Source: Pseudomonadota bacterium
GTDB lineage: Bacteria > Pseudomonadota > Gammaproteobacteria > Steroidobacterales > Steroidobacteraceae
Direction: 5' to 3'
Assembly: GCA_023433465.1 (NCBI GenBank)
Contig: JAEZCR010000090.1
Coordinates: 1-24,813 of the forward strand
DNA length: 24,813 nt
Positions 15,417 to 23,380 of the stretch are shown here, one piece after another; position 1 is the stretch's first letter; the number at the start of each line of letters is the position of its first letter. The notes beneath the pieces are model-generated. The model was not told the origin of the DNA and ran no database searches. It saw only the letters and a list, made by a program, of their open reading frames with translations. The translations under genes and the position numbers were made by a program.

Positions 15417-16535
15417 CTAACGACCTGGCGACGCGGCGGCCATTCGATAATGCCTATGGTTTCGATAGGCAGGCTCGTAGTGAGCCCGCAGTGGATCGCC
15501 GCCGAGGTCGCGCTCGAGGTCGCGATAGACGGTGTGGATGTGGTTTGCCCCATTCTGGGTGTTGTCGTATTCGATCAGCACCGTGGGGCCCTGGATGCGG
15601 TAGTAGTGGGGCTGCCCGACTTCGATGCCGCCTGCCCACGCGAAGTGCACTTTGCCGAATCCAGCCTGTTCGATGCGCGCGAGCGCATCCTTCGCCGCCG
15701 CGTCGATGACGCGGCCCGTGTACACCTCGATCAGGCGGCGCAATTGCGCGCGTTCGGCCGGATTCATGTCCGCCGCCGCAAGGCCCGCGATCTCCAGCGG
15801 TTTCACCTTCGGATCGTTGCCCGTGAGGATGTCGGCGAACGCGGTGTCGCGTATCAGCGCAGTCTTGCGCCGCTCCGCGGTCAGCATCGTGATCAGCTCG
15901 CGCGCGAGGTCCTCCTCGTCGGCGAGCATGCGAAAGCCGGCCTCGGCTCCGTCGGGGACCTTCGCGGGATTCGCGCCGATGAACAGTGGCGCCACGATCG
16001 GCGGCTGGCCGGGTAGTTGCGTGACGTTGATCGACAGATGATGACCCTCGAAGCGCCAGGCCCAGGGCGCGTTCGCGGCGGGCACACCGAAGACCGCGGT
16101 GTGGTACTTGCCCGGATCGCGACGTGAGGCGAGCGGCGCGCCGGCCGCGGTTTCGATGCGGCGCAGGATGTTCTCGTGTTTCATGACGTCGCGCGCCTTG
16201 AGCAACCCTTCCGGGCTCAGTGCCGACGCGAGCAGGGGTCCGATCAGTTCGCTCTGCGCGTCATCGAGCTCGAGCAGCGAGGCGCCGATGCGGTCCTTGG
16301 GCACGAAGTGCCACGCGAGGCGTTCGTCCGAATTCAGCGGGAACTGCGTGTTCTCACGCAGCTCGGCGGGCAGCGAGGCGAGAAACGACCGGGCCGCGGC
16401 CGCCGCGCCGCCGTCCTTGCCGGTCACCTTCTGCGCGTCGGCGTTCATGGGAAGCAGGATCGCGGCGAATGCACCCGCGGCGACCGAAGCGGCGACGGCC
16501 GCCAGCTTACCGACCGGTTTGTTCGTGAGTGACAT
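15417..16535 (-). CDS. Exported DUF3500 protein
   Basis: 372 aa from ATG 16535. An N-terminal segment (KLAAVAASVAAGAFAAILLPMNADA) is a signal peptide or Tat-less export signal. The rest matches the DUF3500 pattern: FLASLPAELRENTQFPLNSDERLAWHFVPKDR near the start, FEGHHLSINV in the middle and YYRIQGPTVLIEYDNTQNGANHIHTVYRDLERDLGGD near the end. The conserved His/Asp-rich tail (HIHTVYRD, HYEPAYRNH) suggests a metal or ligand site, but no activity is established for the family. Its ribosome-binding site lies inside a hairpin just upstream of the ATG. It is separated from the HDOD gene upstream by 38 nt and from dps downstream by 31 nt. Confidence 0.88.
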   Translation of the reverse strand: MSLTNKPVGKLAAVAASVAAGAFAAILLPMNADAQKVTGKDGGAAAAARSFLASLPAELRENTQFPLNSDERLAWHFVPKDRIGASLLELDDAQSELIGPLLASALSPEGLLKARDVMKHENILRRIETAAGAPLASRRDPGKYHTAVFGVPAANAPWAWRFEGHHLSINVTQLPGQPPIVAPLFIGANPAKVPDGAEAGFRMLADEEDLARELITMLTAERRKTALIRDTAFADILTGNDPKVKPLEIAGLAAADMNPAERAQLRRLIEVYTGRVIDAAAKDALARIEQAGFGKVHFAWAGGIEVGQPHYYRIQGPTVLIEYDNTQNGANHIHTVYRDLERDLGGDPLRAHYEPAYRNHRHYRMAAASPGR

Positions 16536-16536
16536 C

Positions 16537-16561
16537 GACGCTCCCCCTGGAATGGAGCGTC
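16537..16561 (-). promoter_or_regulatory. Hairpin covering the ribosome-binding site of the DUF3500 gene
   Basis: GACGCTCC (16537-16544) and GGAGCGTC (16554-16561) form a perfect 8-bp inverted repeat with a 9-nt loop, ending one base before the ATG at 16535. On the mRNA (minus strand) the Shine-Dalgarno GGGGGAGC lies in the 3' arm. Folding would therefore hide it. No U-tract follows, so a terminator role for the upstream HDOD gene is less likely. Regulation is inferred from position only. Confidence 0.5.
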
Positions 16562-16573
16562 AATGTAATCGCG

Positions 16574-17803
16574 TCAGGAGGTTTTGGCCAACAAGGCTTC
16601 CGCTTCGGCGCGGCTCTTCTTGAACGCCTCTTCGAGGCCCGCCTCGCGCAGGAACGACACGTCGATGCGTCCCGAGCTGTCGATGTTCGAGCCCGGCTGG
16701 CGCGCCTGGCCGTCCGCGTCGGTCATCTCCTCGACCAGGCCGCTCGCGATGTGGATCGCGGTCACGAGCGGTCGCGACTCGGGCGCGACCTCGTGCGGCC
16801 GGTGATGGAAGGCCACGGCTTCGACGATCGGGAAGGGGATGCCCCACAATCCCAGTAGATAGGCCCCGACCTCGGCGTGGGTGACGCCGAAAATCTCGCG
16901 CTCGGCCGCGGCGCTGTCGCCGCCGAGCTCGCGCTTGCGTTCGAGCGCGCGCATGTAGTCGGGCGGCGCGGCATGCAGCAGCACCAGCGCGCCGATGTCG
17001 TGCAACAGGCCGGCCGTGAAGGCGGCCTCCGCGAGCTGCGGATTGCCGACGATCTTCTTGGCGAGCAACGCGGTCAGCATCGAATGATGCTGCAGGCGGT
17101 CGGGCGAGAATCCCTTGACCTCGCTGATGGCCTTGTCCGAGAACGAGCTCGAGCCCAGCACCAGGGATTTGATGATCTCGACACCCAGGTAGGTGACGGC
17201 GGGACGGATGCTCACGATTTTCTGGCCCAGACCGAAGTACGCCGAGTTCACGAGCTGCAGTACCTTGGCGCACACCGCCGCGTCCATCTCGATGACCTTG
17301 GCGAACGCGGCGCTGTCGGCCTTCGGATCCTGCGCGAGACGCGACAGCTCCGTATAGGTGGTCGGCACGGCCGGGATGCGCTCGAGTTTGCCGACGAGCG
17401 CGGTAAGGGCCGGGTTCTGCATGAGCTTGTGCAACGCGTGCGTCTGCTCGATGACGGCGCGCAGCGTTTCGCCGTCACACGGCTTGTGCAGGAACTGATG
17501 CGTCACCGGCAGCGCGCGCATGATCGCCTCACGCTCGGCCTGGCCCGACAACACGATGCGCGCCGCGGCGGGGAAGTCGCGCTGGATGTGGCGCAGTAGT
17601 TCGGCGCCGTCCATGCCCGGCATGCGCATGTCGGTGATGACGACGTCCGCCGGCGACTGCTTCATCGCATCGAGGGCCTGCTGCCCACCGAGCGCGAATG
17701 TCATCTCCCAGCGCTTGCGTTCCTTGCGCAGGGAATTGCGCAGGCCGTCGAGGATGGCCTGTTCGTCGTCGACAAATAAGACGTGTAGGGAAGGGGAAGT
17801 CAT
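16574..17803 (-). CDS. Response regulator with receiver and HDOD output domain
   Basis: 409 aa from ATG 17803, inside an ATGA overlap with the histidine kinase stop. The receiver domain (about 5-120) has the acidic pair D12/D13, the phospho-acceptor D58 in VVITDMRMPGMDG, S86 in VLSG and K107 in LHKPC. The HDOD domain (about 138-340) begins LERIPAVPTTYTELSRLAQDP, includes VLQLVNSAYFG (181-191) and retains HD in AGLLHDIG (H268, D269). HDOD proteins mostly lack phosphodiesterase activity and act in signalling through protein contacts. The C-terminal tail (DVSFLREAGLEEAFKKSRAEAEALLA) is helical. It is evidently the partner of the adjacent kinase. The input signal and downstream target are unknown. 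Confidence 0.93.
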   Translation of the reverse strand: MTSPSLHVLFVDDEQAILDGLRNSLRKERKRWEMTFALGGQQALDAMKQSPADVVITDMRMPGMDGAELLRHIQRDFPAAARIVLSGQAEREAIMRALPVTHQFLHKPCDGETLRAVIEQTHALHKLMQNPALTALVGKLERIPAVPTTYTELSRLAQDPKADSAAFAKVIEMDAAVCAKVLQLVNSAYFGLGQKIVSIRPAVTYLGVEIIKSLVLGSSSFSDKAISEVKGFSPDRLQHHSMLTALLAKKIVGNPQLAEAAFTAGLLHDIGALVLLHAAPPDYMRALERKRELGGDSAAAEREIFGVTHAEVGAYLLGLWGIPFPIVEAVAFHHRPHEVAPESRPLVTAIHIASGLVEEMTDADGQARQPGSNIDSSGRIDVSFLREAGLEEAFKKSRAEAEALLAKTS

Positions 17804-19671
17804 GCTGCAGCCTGCCTGGTGGAGGACACGGGAAGACGGACGAAGAACGTCGTGCCCTTGCCCGTTTCGGTTTCGAAATGGAGTGAGCCCTTGAGCTTCT
17901 CGACCACGATGCCGCGCGACAGCGCGAGACCCTGGCCGGCGCCGCGTCCGACTTCCTTGGTCGTGACGAACGGCTCGAAGATGCGTCCGCGCACCGTCTC
18001 GGGAATCCCGTTGCCGGTGTCGGAGATGGAGATCTCGACGTAGCCGCCGATGGCGCGAGTGCGCACGGTAATGCGGCCCTTGCGGCTGGTGCCACCGACC
18101 ACGTCGTGGATCGCGTGCGCGGCATTGAGCAGCAGGTTGAGCACCACTTGGTTCACGTCGCCCGCGTGGCAATGCACCGGCGGGATCGCGCCGAAATCGG
18201 TTTCGAGTTCGGCGACGCTCTTGTATTCATTGCGCGCCATGTTGAGGGTGGTCGTGACCGCCCGGTTCACGTCGACGTCGGTTTCGTTGCGCGCGTCCGG
18301 ATGCGCGAATTCGGTCATCGATTTCACGATCGAGCCGACGCGATCGATGCCCTCGAGCGCACGGTCGAGCGCGTCCGGCGCGTTCTTGAGGAAGTAGTCG
18401 ACGTCCGCGGCTTCGTCCGTTTCATTGGCTTTCTTCGCCGCATCGATGACGTCGCGTCCCGAGAGCACGCCCGCGGCGAGCGCGCGGTAGTCTGCGAGCG
18501 CATGCGGCACGTCGCGCAGCGCGTGGCGCACGAAACGCACGCTGTCGGAGATGAACTGCACCGAGGTGTTGATCTCGTGCGCGACGCCGGCCGCGATGCG
18601 GCCGACGGACTCGAGCTTCTGCTCCTGCGACGAGTCGCGAATCGGGCGGTGAGATCCGGTCTCGTCGATCATGAAGCCCCGCAGGATCCGCGCGCCGTCG
18701 CGCAGCTCGCAGGTCGTGATCCAGCGCAGCTCGGTCACGCGGTCATCGCTGCCGATGATCGAGCAGTGCGTTTCGAGCGGCCCAGGCGCGGCGTCGTCGA
18801 GCGCGAGTCGCGCGCTCTGTTCGCGCTCGCGCGGCAGCAGATCGTCGATGAAGCCCGGCTCCGACCAGCGCGCCGCGGGAATCCCCAGCAGCTTCTCCGC
18901 CGTCGGCCCGACGTAACTGAAACGGCCCTTCGCCAGCTCGAGCTCGAACGGAATCGCGCGCGTGATTTCGGAGATGAGGCGGTATTGCTCGCGGCTGTGC
19001 GCGAGCTCGGCCGCTTTTTCCTCGACCGTGCGGGCGGCGGCGTCGTTCGCGACCTGCAGGTCCGCCGCGGTCGAGGCGAAACGCGCCACGATCTGCAGTC
19101 CCTGCTTGATCGCCAGCAGCAGCACCAGGGCCTCGGCGGCGATCCAGCTACCCTGCTGGAGCAGCCGCATCCAGACCGAGGTACCGACAATATAGGACGC
19201 CGGCAGGAGCTGGATGCGCGCCAGTGGATAGGCGAAGGCGGCGAGCGTCGCGGTCGCGAGCACGCGCCAGTCGCGATAGAGCGAAAGGATGGCGAGCGAG
19301 ACGAAGAGATGGAACTGGGCCTCGGCGCGCCCCGCGAGCAGCCACATGAAGAGCATGGACCAGCCGACCTGCGCGATGGCGACCCAATGTTTGATCCAGG
19401 GCGCGCGCGGCGCGGCGTACATGAAGAGCAGCGTGGGGACCGTCAGCGTCGCCGCGGCCAGTGACGTGAAGAGCACGCGCGAGTCACCGGGCAACGCGCC
19501 TTTCCAGGCGAGCACGACGGACGCCACGCTTTGAACCGCGAACAGCACCTGGAACATGCGATGCGTGGCGAGCGTGAGCTGGGTCACGATCTCCTGACGC
19601 ACCACACGGGCACGGGCTTCGCGCGTTGTTGATTCCGGCTGTGTCACTGGGTTCCTGCGTTCCCCGGGCAT
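17800..19671 (-). CDS. Membrane-bound PAS sensor histidine kinase
   Basis: 623 aa from ATG 19671. GTG 19686 is also possible. GTG 19647 has the best-placed ribosome-binding site (AGGA five bases upstream), so the start is uncertain by 8 codons. Five or six membrane helices occupy about 35-195 and include FHLFVSLAILSLYRDWRVL, a motif I associate with the membrane part of some chemotaxis receptors and kinases. A short coiled region precedes a PAS-like domain (about 230-340). The dimerisation helix carries the phospho-acceptor H365 in AAGVAHEINT. The catalytic domain shows the N box (NQVVLNLLLNAAHAI), the G1 box SDTGNGIP and the G2 box RGAGQGLALS. The domain resembles HisKA/HATPase kinases of the NtrB-like type. 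It overlaps its receiver-HDOD partner by 4 nt. Confidence 0.92.
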   Translation of the reverse strand: MPGERRNPVTQPESTTREARARVVRQEIVTQLTLATHRMFQVLFAVQSVASVVLAWKGALPGDSRVLFTSLAAATLTVPTLLFMYAAPRAPWIKHWVAIAQVGWSMLFMWLLAGRAEAQFHLFVSLAILSLYRDWRVLATATLAAFAYPLARIQLLPASYIVGTSVWMRLLQQGSWIAAEALVLLLAIKQGLQIVARFASTAADLQVANDAAARTVEEKAAELAHSREQYRLISEITRAIPFELELAKGRFSYVGPTAEKLLGIPAARWSEPGFIDDLLPREREQSARLALDDAAPGPLETHCSIIGSDDRVTELRWITTCELRDGARILRGFMIDETGSHRPIRDSSQEQKLESVGRIAAGVAHEINTSVQFISDSVRFVRHALRDVPHALADYRALAAGVLSGRDVIDAAKKANETDEAADVDYFLKNAPDALDRALEGIDRVGSIVKSMTEFAHPDARNETDVDVNRAVTTTLNMARNEYKSVAELETDFGAIPPVHCHAGDVNQVVLNLLLNAAHAIHDVVGGTSRKGRITVRTRAIGGYVEISISDTGNGIPETVRGRIFEPFVTTKEVGRGAGQGLALSRGIVVEKLKGSLHFETETGKGTTFFVRLPVSSTRQAAA

Positions 19672-19722
19672 GGCTCCGGGTGTCACCCGCCGTTATCGGC
19701 CCAGAACAGGGCGGTCTTTAGG

Positions 19723-20502
19723 TCATTTCTGGTGCAGGCCCGGGAAAAAAGCGTTCGTTTTCAAGACGTAGTCGGCATATTGCGGCCGGTGATTGCCGCT
19801 TTCCCGTTCCATGCGCCGGGTACGCCAGAACCACAGCCAGGCGGTCAGGACCGCAGGTCCCGCCAGCGACCACCACGCGCCCGCGCCGAGGGCGATGAGC
19901 CCGAAGCCCCACCACGCGCAGGTCTCGCCCAGATAGTTAGGGTGGCGGACGAACCGCCACAGTCCGGTCGTCATCACCGCGTTCGCGTGGGCCGGATCGC
20001 GTGCGAAACGCGCGAGCTGCCGGTCGCTGATGGCCTCGATGAGGATCCCGGCGATGCACAACCCCGCGCCCAGGTAATCGAACATGCCGGGCGGCCGGAT
20101 GGTCGCGAACGCGCCGAGCAGCGGCAACGAAACGATCCACGCGCCGAACACGCGCGGCAGGAACACCAGGTAGATGCTCTTGATGCCGAAGCGCGGCGAG
20201 TGCCGCTCGCGCATGGCGCGGTATCGGCGGCTTTCCCCCTTGCCCGCGTTGCGCGTGGTCAGGTGGAAGGCGAGGCGCATCGCCCAGGCGACGAGCAGCC
20301 ACAACACGAGCGATAGACGCGGCGCGCGCGGATCGCTGCCGAGCGCGTACACGACGCCGGCGGCGAACAACAAGAGCGGCCAGAGCGGCTCGGCCAGCGT
20401 CACGTTGCGCAGCGCGAGCGACAGCAGCCAGGTGATCACGGCGGCAAACAGCAGCAGCGGCAGCGCCGCGAAGAACACGCCGAATTCGAACGGCGCGCTC
20501 AC
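19723..20502 (-). CDS. DUF1295 (steroid 5-alpha-reductase-like) membrane protein
   Basis: 259 aa from GTG 20502, inside a GTGA overlap with the PuuB-like stop. The protein is mostly membrane helices (for example 8-30, 40-55, 62-82, 115-135, 141-157 and 196-230). It ends with the conserved cytosolic signature LWRFVRHPNYLGETCAWWGF (RHPNYLGE at 186-193) and YADYVLKTNAFFPG, the usual DUF1295 tail. This matches the 3-oxo-5-alpha-steroid 4-dehydrogenase / isoprenylcysteine methyltransferase superfamily, where the conserved part binds NADPH or SAM. The substrate in bacterial DUF1295 members is largely unknown. Its translational coupling to puuB is unexpected, since no membrane reductase belongs to the known putrescine pathway. 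It may be an accidental neighbour. Confidence 0.88.
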   Translation of the reverse strand: MSAPFEFGVFFAALPLLLFAAVITWLLSLALRNVTLAEPLWPLLLFAAGVVYALGSDPRAPRLSLVLWLLVAWAMRLAFHLTTRNAGKGESRRYRAMRERHSPRFGIKSIYLVFLPRVFGAWIVSLPLLGAFATIRPPGMFDYLGAGLCIAGILIEAISDRQLARFARDPAHANAVMTTGLWRFVRHPNYLGETCAWWGFGLIALGAGAWWSLAGPAVLTAWLWFWRTRRMERESGNHRPQYADYVLKTNAFFPGLHQK

Positions 20503-21788
20503 AACATGTCCCTGAGCCGGTACCACAACATAGCTAGCACGAGCGCGGGCCGGCGCAGCAGAGCCCCACCGGGAAAGTCGGCGTGTCTGAGTCTGCCGAA
20601 GAGGTCGAAACGCTCGGCGCTGCCCGCGACCGCCTCGCTCACGATCTTGCCCGCGATGCCGGAGATGACCATGCCGTGGCCGGAGAGGCCCTGGATGAAA
20701 TACGCGCTCGGTCCCAGCCGGCCAAAATGTGGCGCGCGATTCGGCGTGATGTCGAGGTATCCGCCCCAGGCGTATTCGACGCGCGCCTCGGTGAGCTGCG
20801 GGAACACGCCGGCCATGCGCTTGCGCAGTACGCGGCCGGAGTCGAACGGGTCGAGACCCGAGTAACTCACGCGTCCGCCGAACAGCAGGCGGTTGTCGGG
20901 CAGGCGCCGGAAGTAATCGAGGATCCAGTTCATGTCGGCGACGGCCGCGTTGTTGCGGATCAGCGCGGCCGCGCGTTCTTCGCCGAGCGGCTGCGTCGCG
21001 GCGACGTATGTGCCGATCGAGATCAGCTTGCGTTCGAGCTGCGGCACGAGTTTGCCGAGCAATGCGCCGCCCGCGATGACGAGCTGCTTCGCGTGCACGC
21101 GTCCCGACGCGGTGTGAACGATGTTGGTGGTGGTCGCATCCTGCGCGACTTCGAGCTTGGTGACCGCCGAGTCCTCGAAGATGGAAACGCCCGCGGCCGC
21201 CGCGGCCATGCCGAGCCCGCAGGTGAAGCGATACGGATGCAGGTGGCCGCCGTTGGAGTCGTACAGCCCGCTCGTGTAACGCTCGCTCGCGACGATGCCG
21301 CGCAGCTCGTCGCGCTCGATGTAACGCAGCGAGTGGTAGTCGTACTTCTCGCCCAGGTGATCGACCTCGGCGCGCAGCGCCTCGTCGTGGCGCGGCTTCA
21401 ATCCGACGATCATGTGGCCGGGCACGTAGTCACAGGCGATCCGGTGCTTCGCGATGAGCTCGCGCTGCAGCTCCATGCCTTCGATCGAGATGTCCCACAT
21501 GCGGCGCGCGTCCGCGTATCCGACGGCCTTCTCGAGCGTGTCCTGCTCGCAGGCGTAGCCGAAGATCGATTGCCCGCCGCTGCGGCCCGAGCCGCCGTAG
21601 CCGAGGTGCTGCGCTTCGAGCAATGCGACGTCGTATCCGCGCTCGCGCAGGTGCAGCGCCGCCGAGAGACCCGAGATGCCGCCACCCACGATGCACACGT
21701 CCGCGCGTACTTCACCGCGCAGCGGCGCGTAACGCGGCATGCCGGGCGTGCTCGCGTAGTAGTAGTTGCGGGTATCGGGCGTGGTCAC
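20499..21788 (-). CDS. puuB: FAD-dependent gamma-glutamylputrescine oxidase-like oxidoreductase
   Basis: 429 aa from GTG 21788, 7 nt after the PuuA-like stop. A longer reading would lie inside that gene and lacks family similarity. The N-terminus carries TRNYYYASTPGMPRYAPLRG, then the FAD-binding DAO fold: VCIVGGGISGLSAA (GxGxxG at 35-40), acidic E58 and GYGGSGRSGGQS. The C-terminal FAD-binding region has FIQGLSGHGMVISGIAGKIVSEAV. This is the PuuB branch of DAO/GcvT-type amine oxidases: E. coli PuuB oxidises gamma-glutamylputrescine to the aldehyde, releasing ammonia and peroxide. Position beside PuuA and PuuD supports that role. Other gamma-glutamyl amines are possible substrates. It overlaps the DUF1295 gene by 4 nt. 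Confidence 0.88.
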   Translation of the reverse strand: MTTPDTRNYYYASTPGMPRYAPLRGEVRADVCIVGGGISGLSAALHLRERGYDVALLEAQHLGYGGSGRSGGQSIFGYACEQDTLEKAVGYADARRMWDISIEGMELQRELIAKHRIACDYVPGHMIVGLKPRHDEALRAEVDHLGEKYDYHSLRYIERDELRGIVASERYTSGLYDSNGGHLHPYRFTCGLGMAAAAAGVSIFEDSAVTKLEVAQDATTTNIVHTASGRVHAKQLVIAGGALLGKLVPQLERKLISIGTYVAATQPLGEERAAALIRNNAAVADMNWILDYFRRLPDNRLLFGGRVSYSGLDPFDSGRVLRKRMAGVFPQLTEARVEYAWGGYLDITPNRAPHFGRLGPSAYFIQGLSGHGMVISGIAGKIVSEAVAGSAERFDLFGRLRHADFPGGALLRRPALVLAMLWYRLRDML

Positions 21789-21795
21789 GGGAATC

Positions 21796-23160
21796 TCACA
21801 AGGGGCCGAGATACCGCGCGATTTCCAGCGGCGTGATGTGCGAATTGAATTCCTCGAGCTCCGCGCGTTTGACCGTCGCGTACAGCGCGGAGAACCTTTC
21901 GCCGAGGGACGCGCGCGCGAACGCACTGTCGGCGAATTTATCCAGCGCGGTGCCCCAGGTGAGCGGCAGAGGCGGGCCGGATTGCGCGTAGGCATTGCCG
22001 GTCATGACGGGCGGCGGCGCGAGCTTGCGCTCGAGCCCGCGATGGATGCTTGCCAGCAGCCAGGCGGTGACGAGATACGGATTCGCATCGGCGCCCGCGA
22101 GCCGATGCTCGATGCGCAGGTTGTCGGGATCCGAGGCGGGCACGCGCAGCGCCGAGCCGCGGTTGTTGATGGACCAGTTGGGGTGCAGCGGCACGTACGC
22201 CTCCGCCTTGAAGCGGCGGAAGCTGTTGGGCCCCGGCGCGCAGATCGCCATGCTGTCCGCCATCGTGTCGAGAGTGCCCGCGATCGCGTGCAGCAGCGCG
22301 GGGCTCTCGTGCGGCGTCGGCGCCGCGAAGATGTTGAGGCCGTTCGCATCGAGCAGGCTCACATGCACGTGTAATCCGCTGCCCGCCATGTCGGCGTAGG
22401 GCTTCGGCAGGAAGGTCGCGTCGCATCCATAGGCGCGCGCGACGGACTTCACGATGCGTTTGAAGCGCAGCGCCTCGTCGCAGGCGCGCAGCGCGTCGGG
22501 TCCGTGCGCGAGATTCACTTCGTACTGTCCCGGACCGTATTCGGCGAGCGAGGAGGTCGCGGGCACTTTCTGCAGCCGGCAGATGCGGTCGATCTCGGCG
22601 AGCAGCGGCGAATACTCGTTGAGGTCGGTCATCGAGTTGATCTGCGTGCGGTACTCGCGCCGGCCGGTGAGTGGCCCGCGCGGCGGTTGCGGCAATCCGG
22701 CCGCGTTGCGTTCGCTGTCGACGAGGTAGAACTCGTATTCGATCGCGACCACCGGCGTGAGCCCCAGCGCCTGGAACGCATCGACCTGCTTTTCGAGCAC
22801 GTGGCGCGGATCGCCGAAGAAGCGCGAGCCGCCGTGTTCGAACATGCGGCACTGGACCTGCGCGACGTCGTTCTGCCAGGGCACGGGTACCAGCGTGCCC
22901 GGGATCGGCATGCAGGGACGGTCCGCGTCGCCGTCGTCGAAACCGAGACCGGTCGCCTCGATCGTGCCGCCTTCGATGTCGAGCGCGAACATCGAGCCGG
23001 GCAGGGGCAGGCCGCGCTTGAACAGGGTCGCCATGCCGGCGCGATCGATGCGCTTGCCGCGTTCGACCGTGTTCAGGTCGTTCACGTACGCGTCGAAGAA
23101 CCGGACCTCGGGATGGTCCGCCAGAAAGCGCGCGAGCTCGAGATCGGACGGCGTCGTCAT
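21796..23160 (-). CDS. puuA: Glutamine-synthetase-family gamma-glutamylpolyamine ligase (PuuA-like)
   Basis: 454 aa from ATG 23160; the extra 30 codons upstream do not look like family sequence. The glutamine-synthetase fold is recognised from AIEYEFYL (E141, E143), INSMTDLNEYSP, AEYGPGQYEVNL (E207, E214), GSGLHVHVSL (H264, H266), NNRGSALRVP (R334) and RIEHRLAGADANPYL. PuuA joins glutamate to putrescine using ATP in the cytoplasm, the first step of the Puu route. Assignment to PuuA rather than another gamma-glutamyl-amine ligase rests on linkage to puuB, puuD and puuC; a second GS-like gene begins at 24176. No clear Shine-Dalgarno precedes the ATG, and an AT-rich element lies only 8 nt upstream. 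Confidence 0.87.
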   Translation of the reverse strand: MTTPSDLELARFLADHPEVRFFDAYVNDLNTVERGKRIDRAGMATLFKRGLPLPGSMFALDIEGGTIEATGLGFDDGDADRPCMPIPGTLVPVPWQNDVAQVQCRMFEHGGSRFFGDPRHVLEKQVDAFQALGLTPVVAIEYEFYLVDSERNAAGLPQPPRGPLTGRREYRTQINSMTDLNEYSPLLAEIDRICRLQKVPATSSLAEYGPGQYEVNLAHGPDALRACDEALRFKRIVKSVARAYGCDATFLPKPYADMAGSGLHVHVSLLDANGLNIFAAPTPHESPALLHAIAGTLDTMADSMAICAPGPNSFRRFKAEAYVPLHPNWSINNRGSALRVPASDPDNLRIEHRLAGADANPYLVTAWLLASIHRGLERKLAPPPVMTGNAYAQSGPPLPLTWGTALDKFADSAFARASLGERFSALYATVKRAELEEFNSHITPLEIARYLGPL

Positions 23161-23171
23161 GGGTAACCCGG

Positions 23172-23186
23172 TGTTTATTATTTTCG
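23172..23186 (-). promoter_or_regulatory. Candidate PuuR-like operator at puuA
   Basis: On the minus strand this reads CGAAAATAATAAACA. It matches 11 of 15 positions of the E. coli PuuR consensus AAAATATAATGAACA as I remember it, with the TAAT and AACA blocks aligned. The site overlaps the likely -10 region, a position suited to repression. No puuR gene is in the window. Confidence 0.4.
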
Positions 23187-23320
23187 ACGCTGACACCGCG
23201 CCGGACCCCGGAGCATATTCCCGTGCGGCGGGGGGCGGCAAACTGGGCAAAGCCCTGAATTGAGCCCCTTTGCGGGCCCATTCACCGTCGCCATCCCGTT
23301 CCGCCCGAGGCCCGCGAGCT

Positions 23321-23336
23321 GTGGTCTAATGACCAC
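23321..23336. promoter_or_regulatory. Perfect palindrome, candidate dimeric-regulator operator
   Basis: GTGGTCTAATGACCAC is a 6-bp inverted repeat with a 4-nt TAAT centre, 63 nt upstream of puuD. TGGTC-N4-GACCA resembles operators of GntR/FadR-type regulators, a family-level resemblance only. The regulator is not identifiable from the window. Confidence 0.4.
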
Positions 23337-23365
23337 CCCTGCCCGGGTCACGGAACAGGGTCCGT

Positions 23366-23380
23366 AAAAGATAATAGACA
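23366..23380 (+). promoter_or_regulatory. Candidate PuuR-like operator / -10 region at puuD
   Basis: AAAAGATAATAGACA matches 12 of 15 positions of the remembered E. coli PuuR consensus and contains GATAAT, a good -10 hexamer. Binding here would block puuD transcription. It pairs with the similar site at 23172-23186 in front of puuA. Confidence 0.42.

Noticed and set aside
18106..19464. Plus-strand open frame (452 codons) opposite the histidine kinase
   Set aside because: Arg-rich and without motifs; the kinase on the other strand has all its H, N and G boxes.
21789..21995. N-terminal extension of the puuB reading frame
   Set aside because: It lies inside puuA, is Arg/Ser-rich and precedes a good GTG start 7 nt after the puuA stop.
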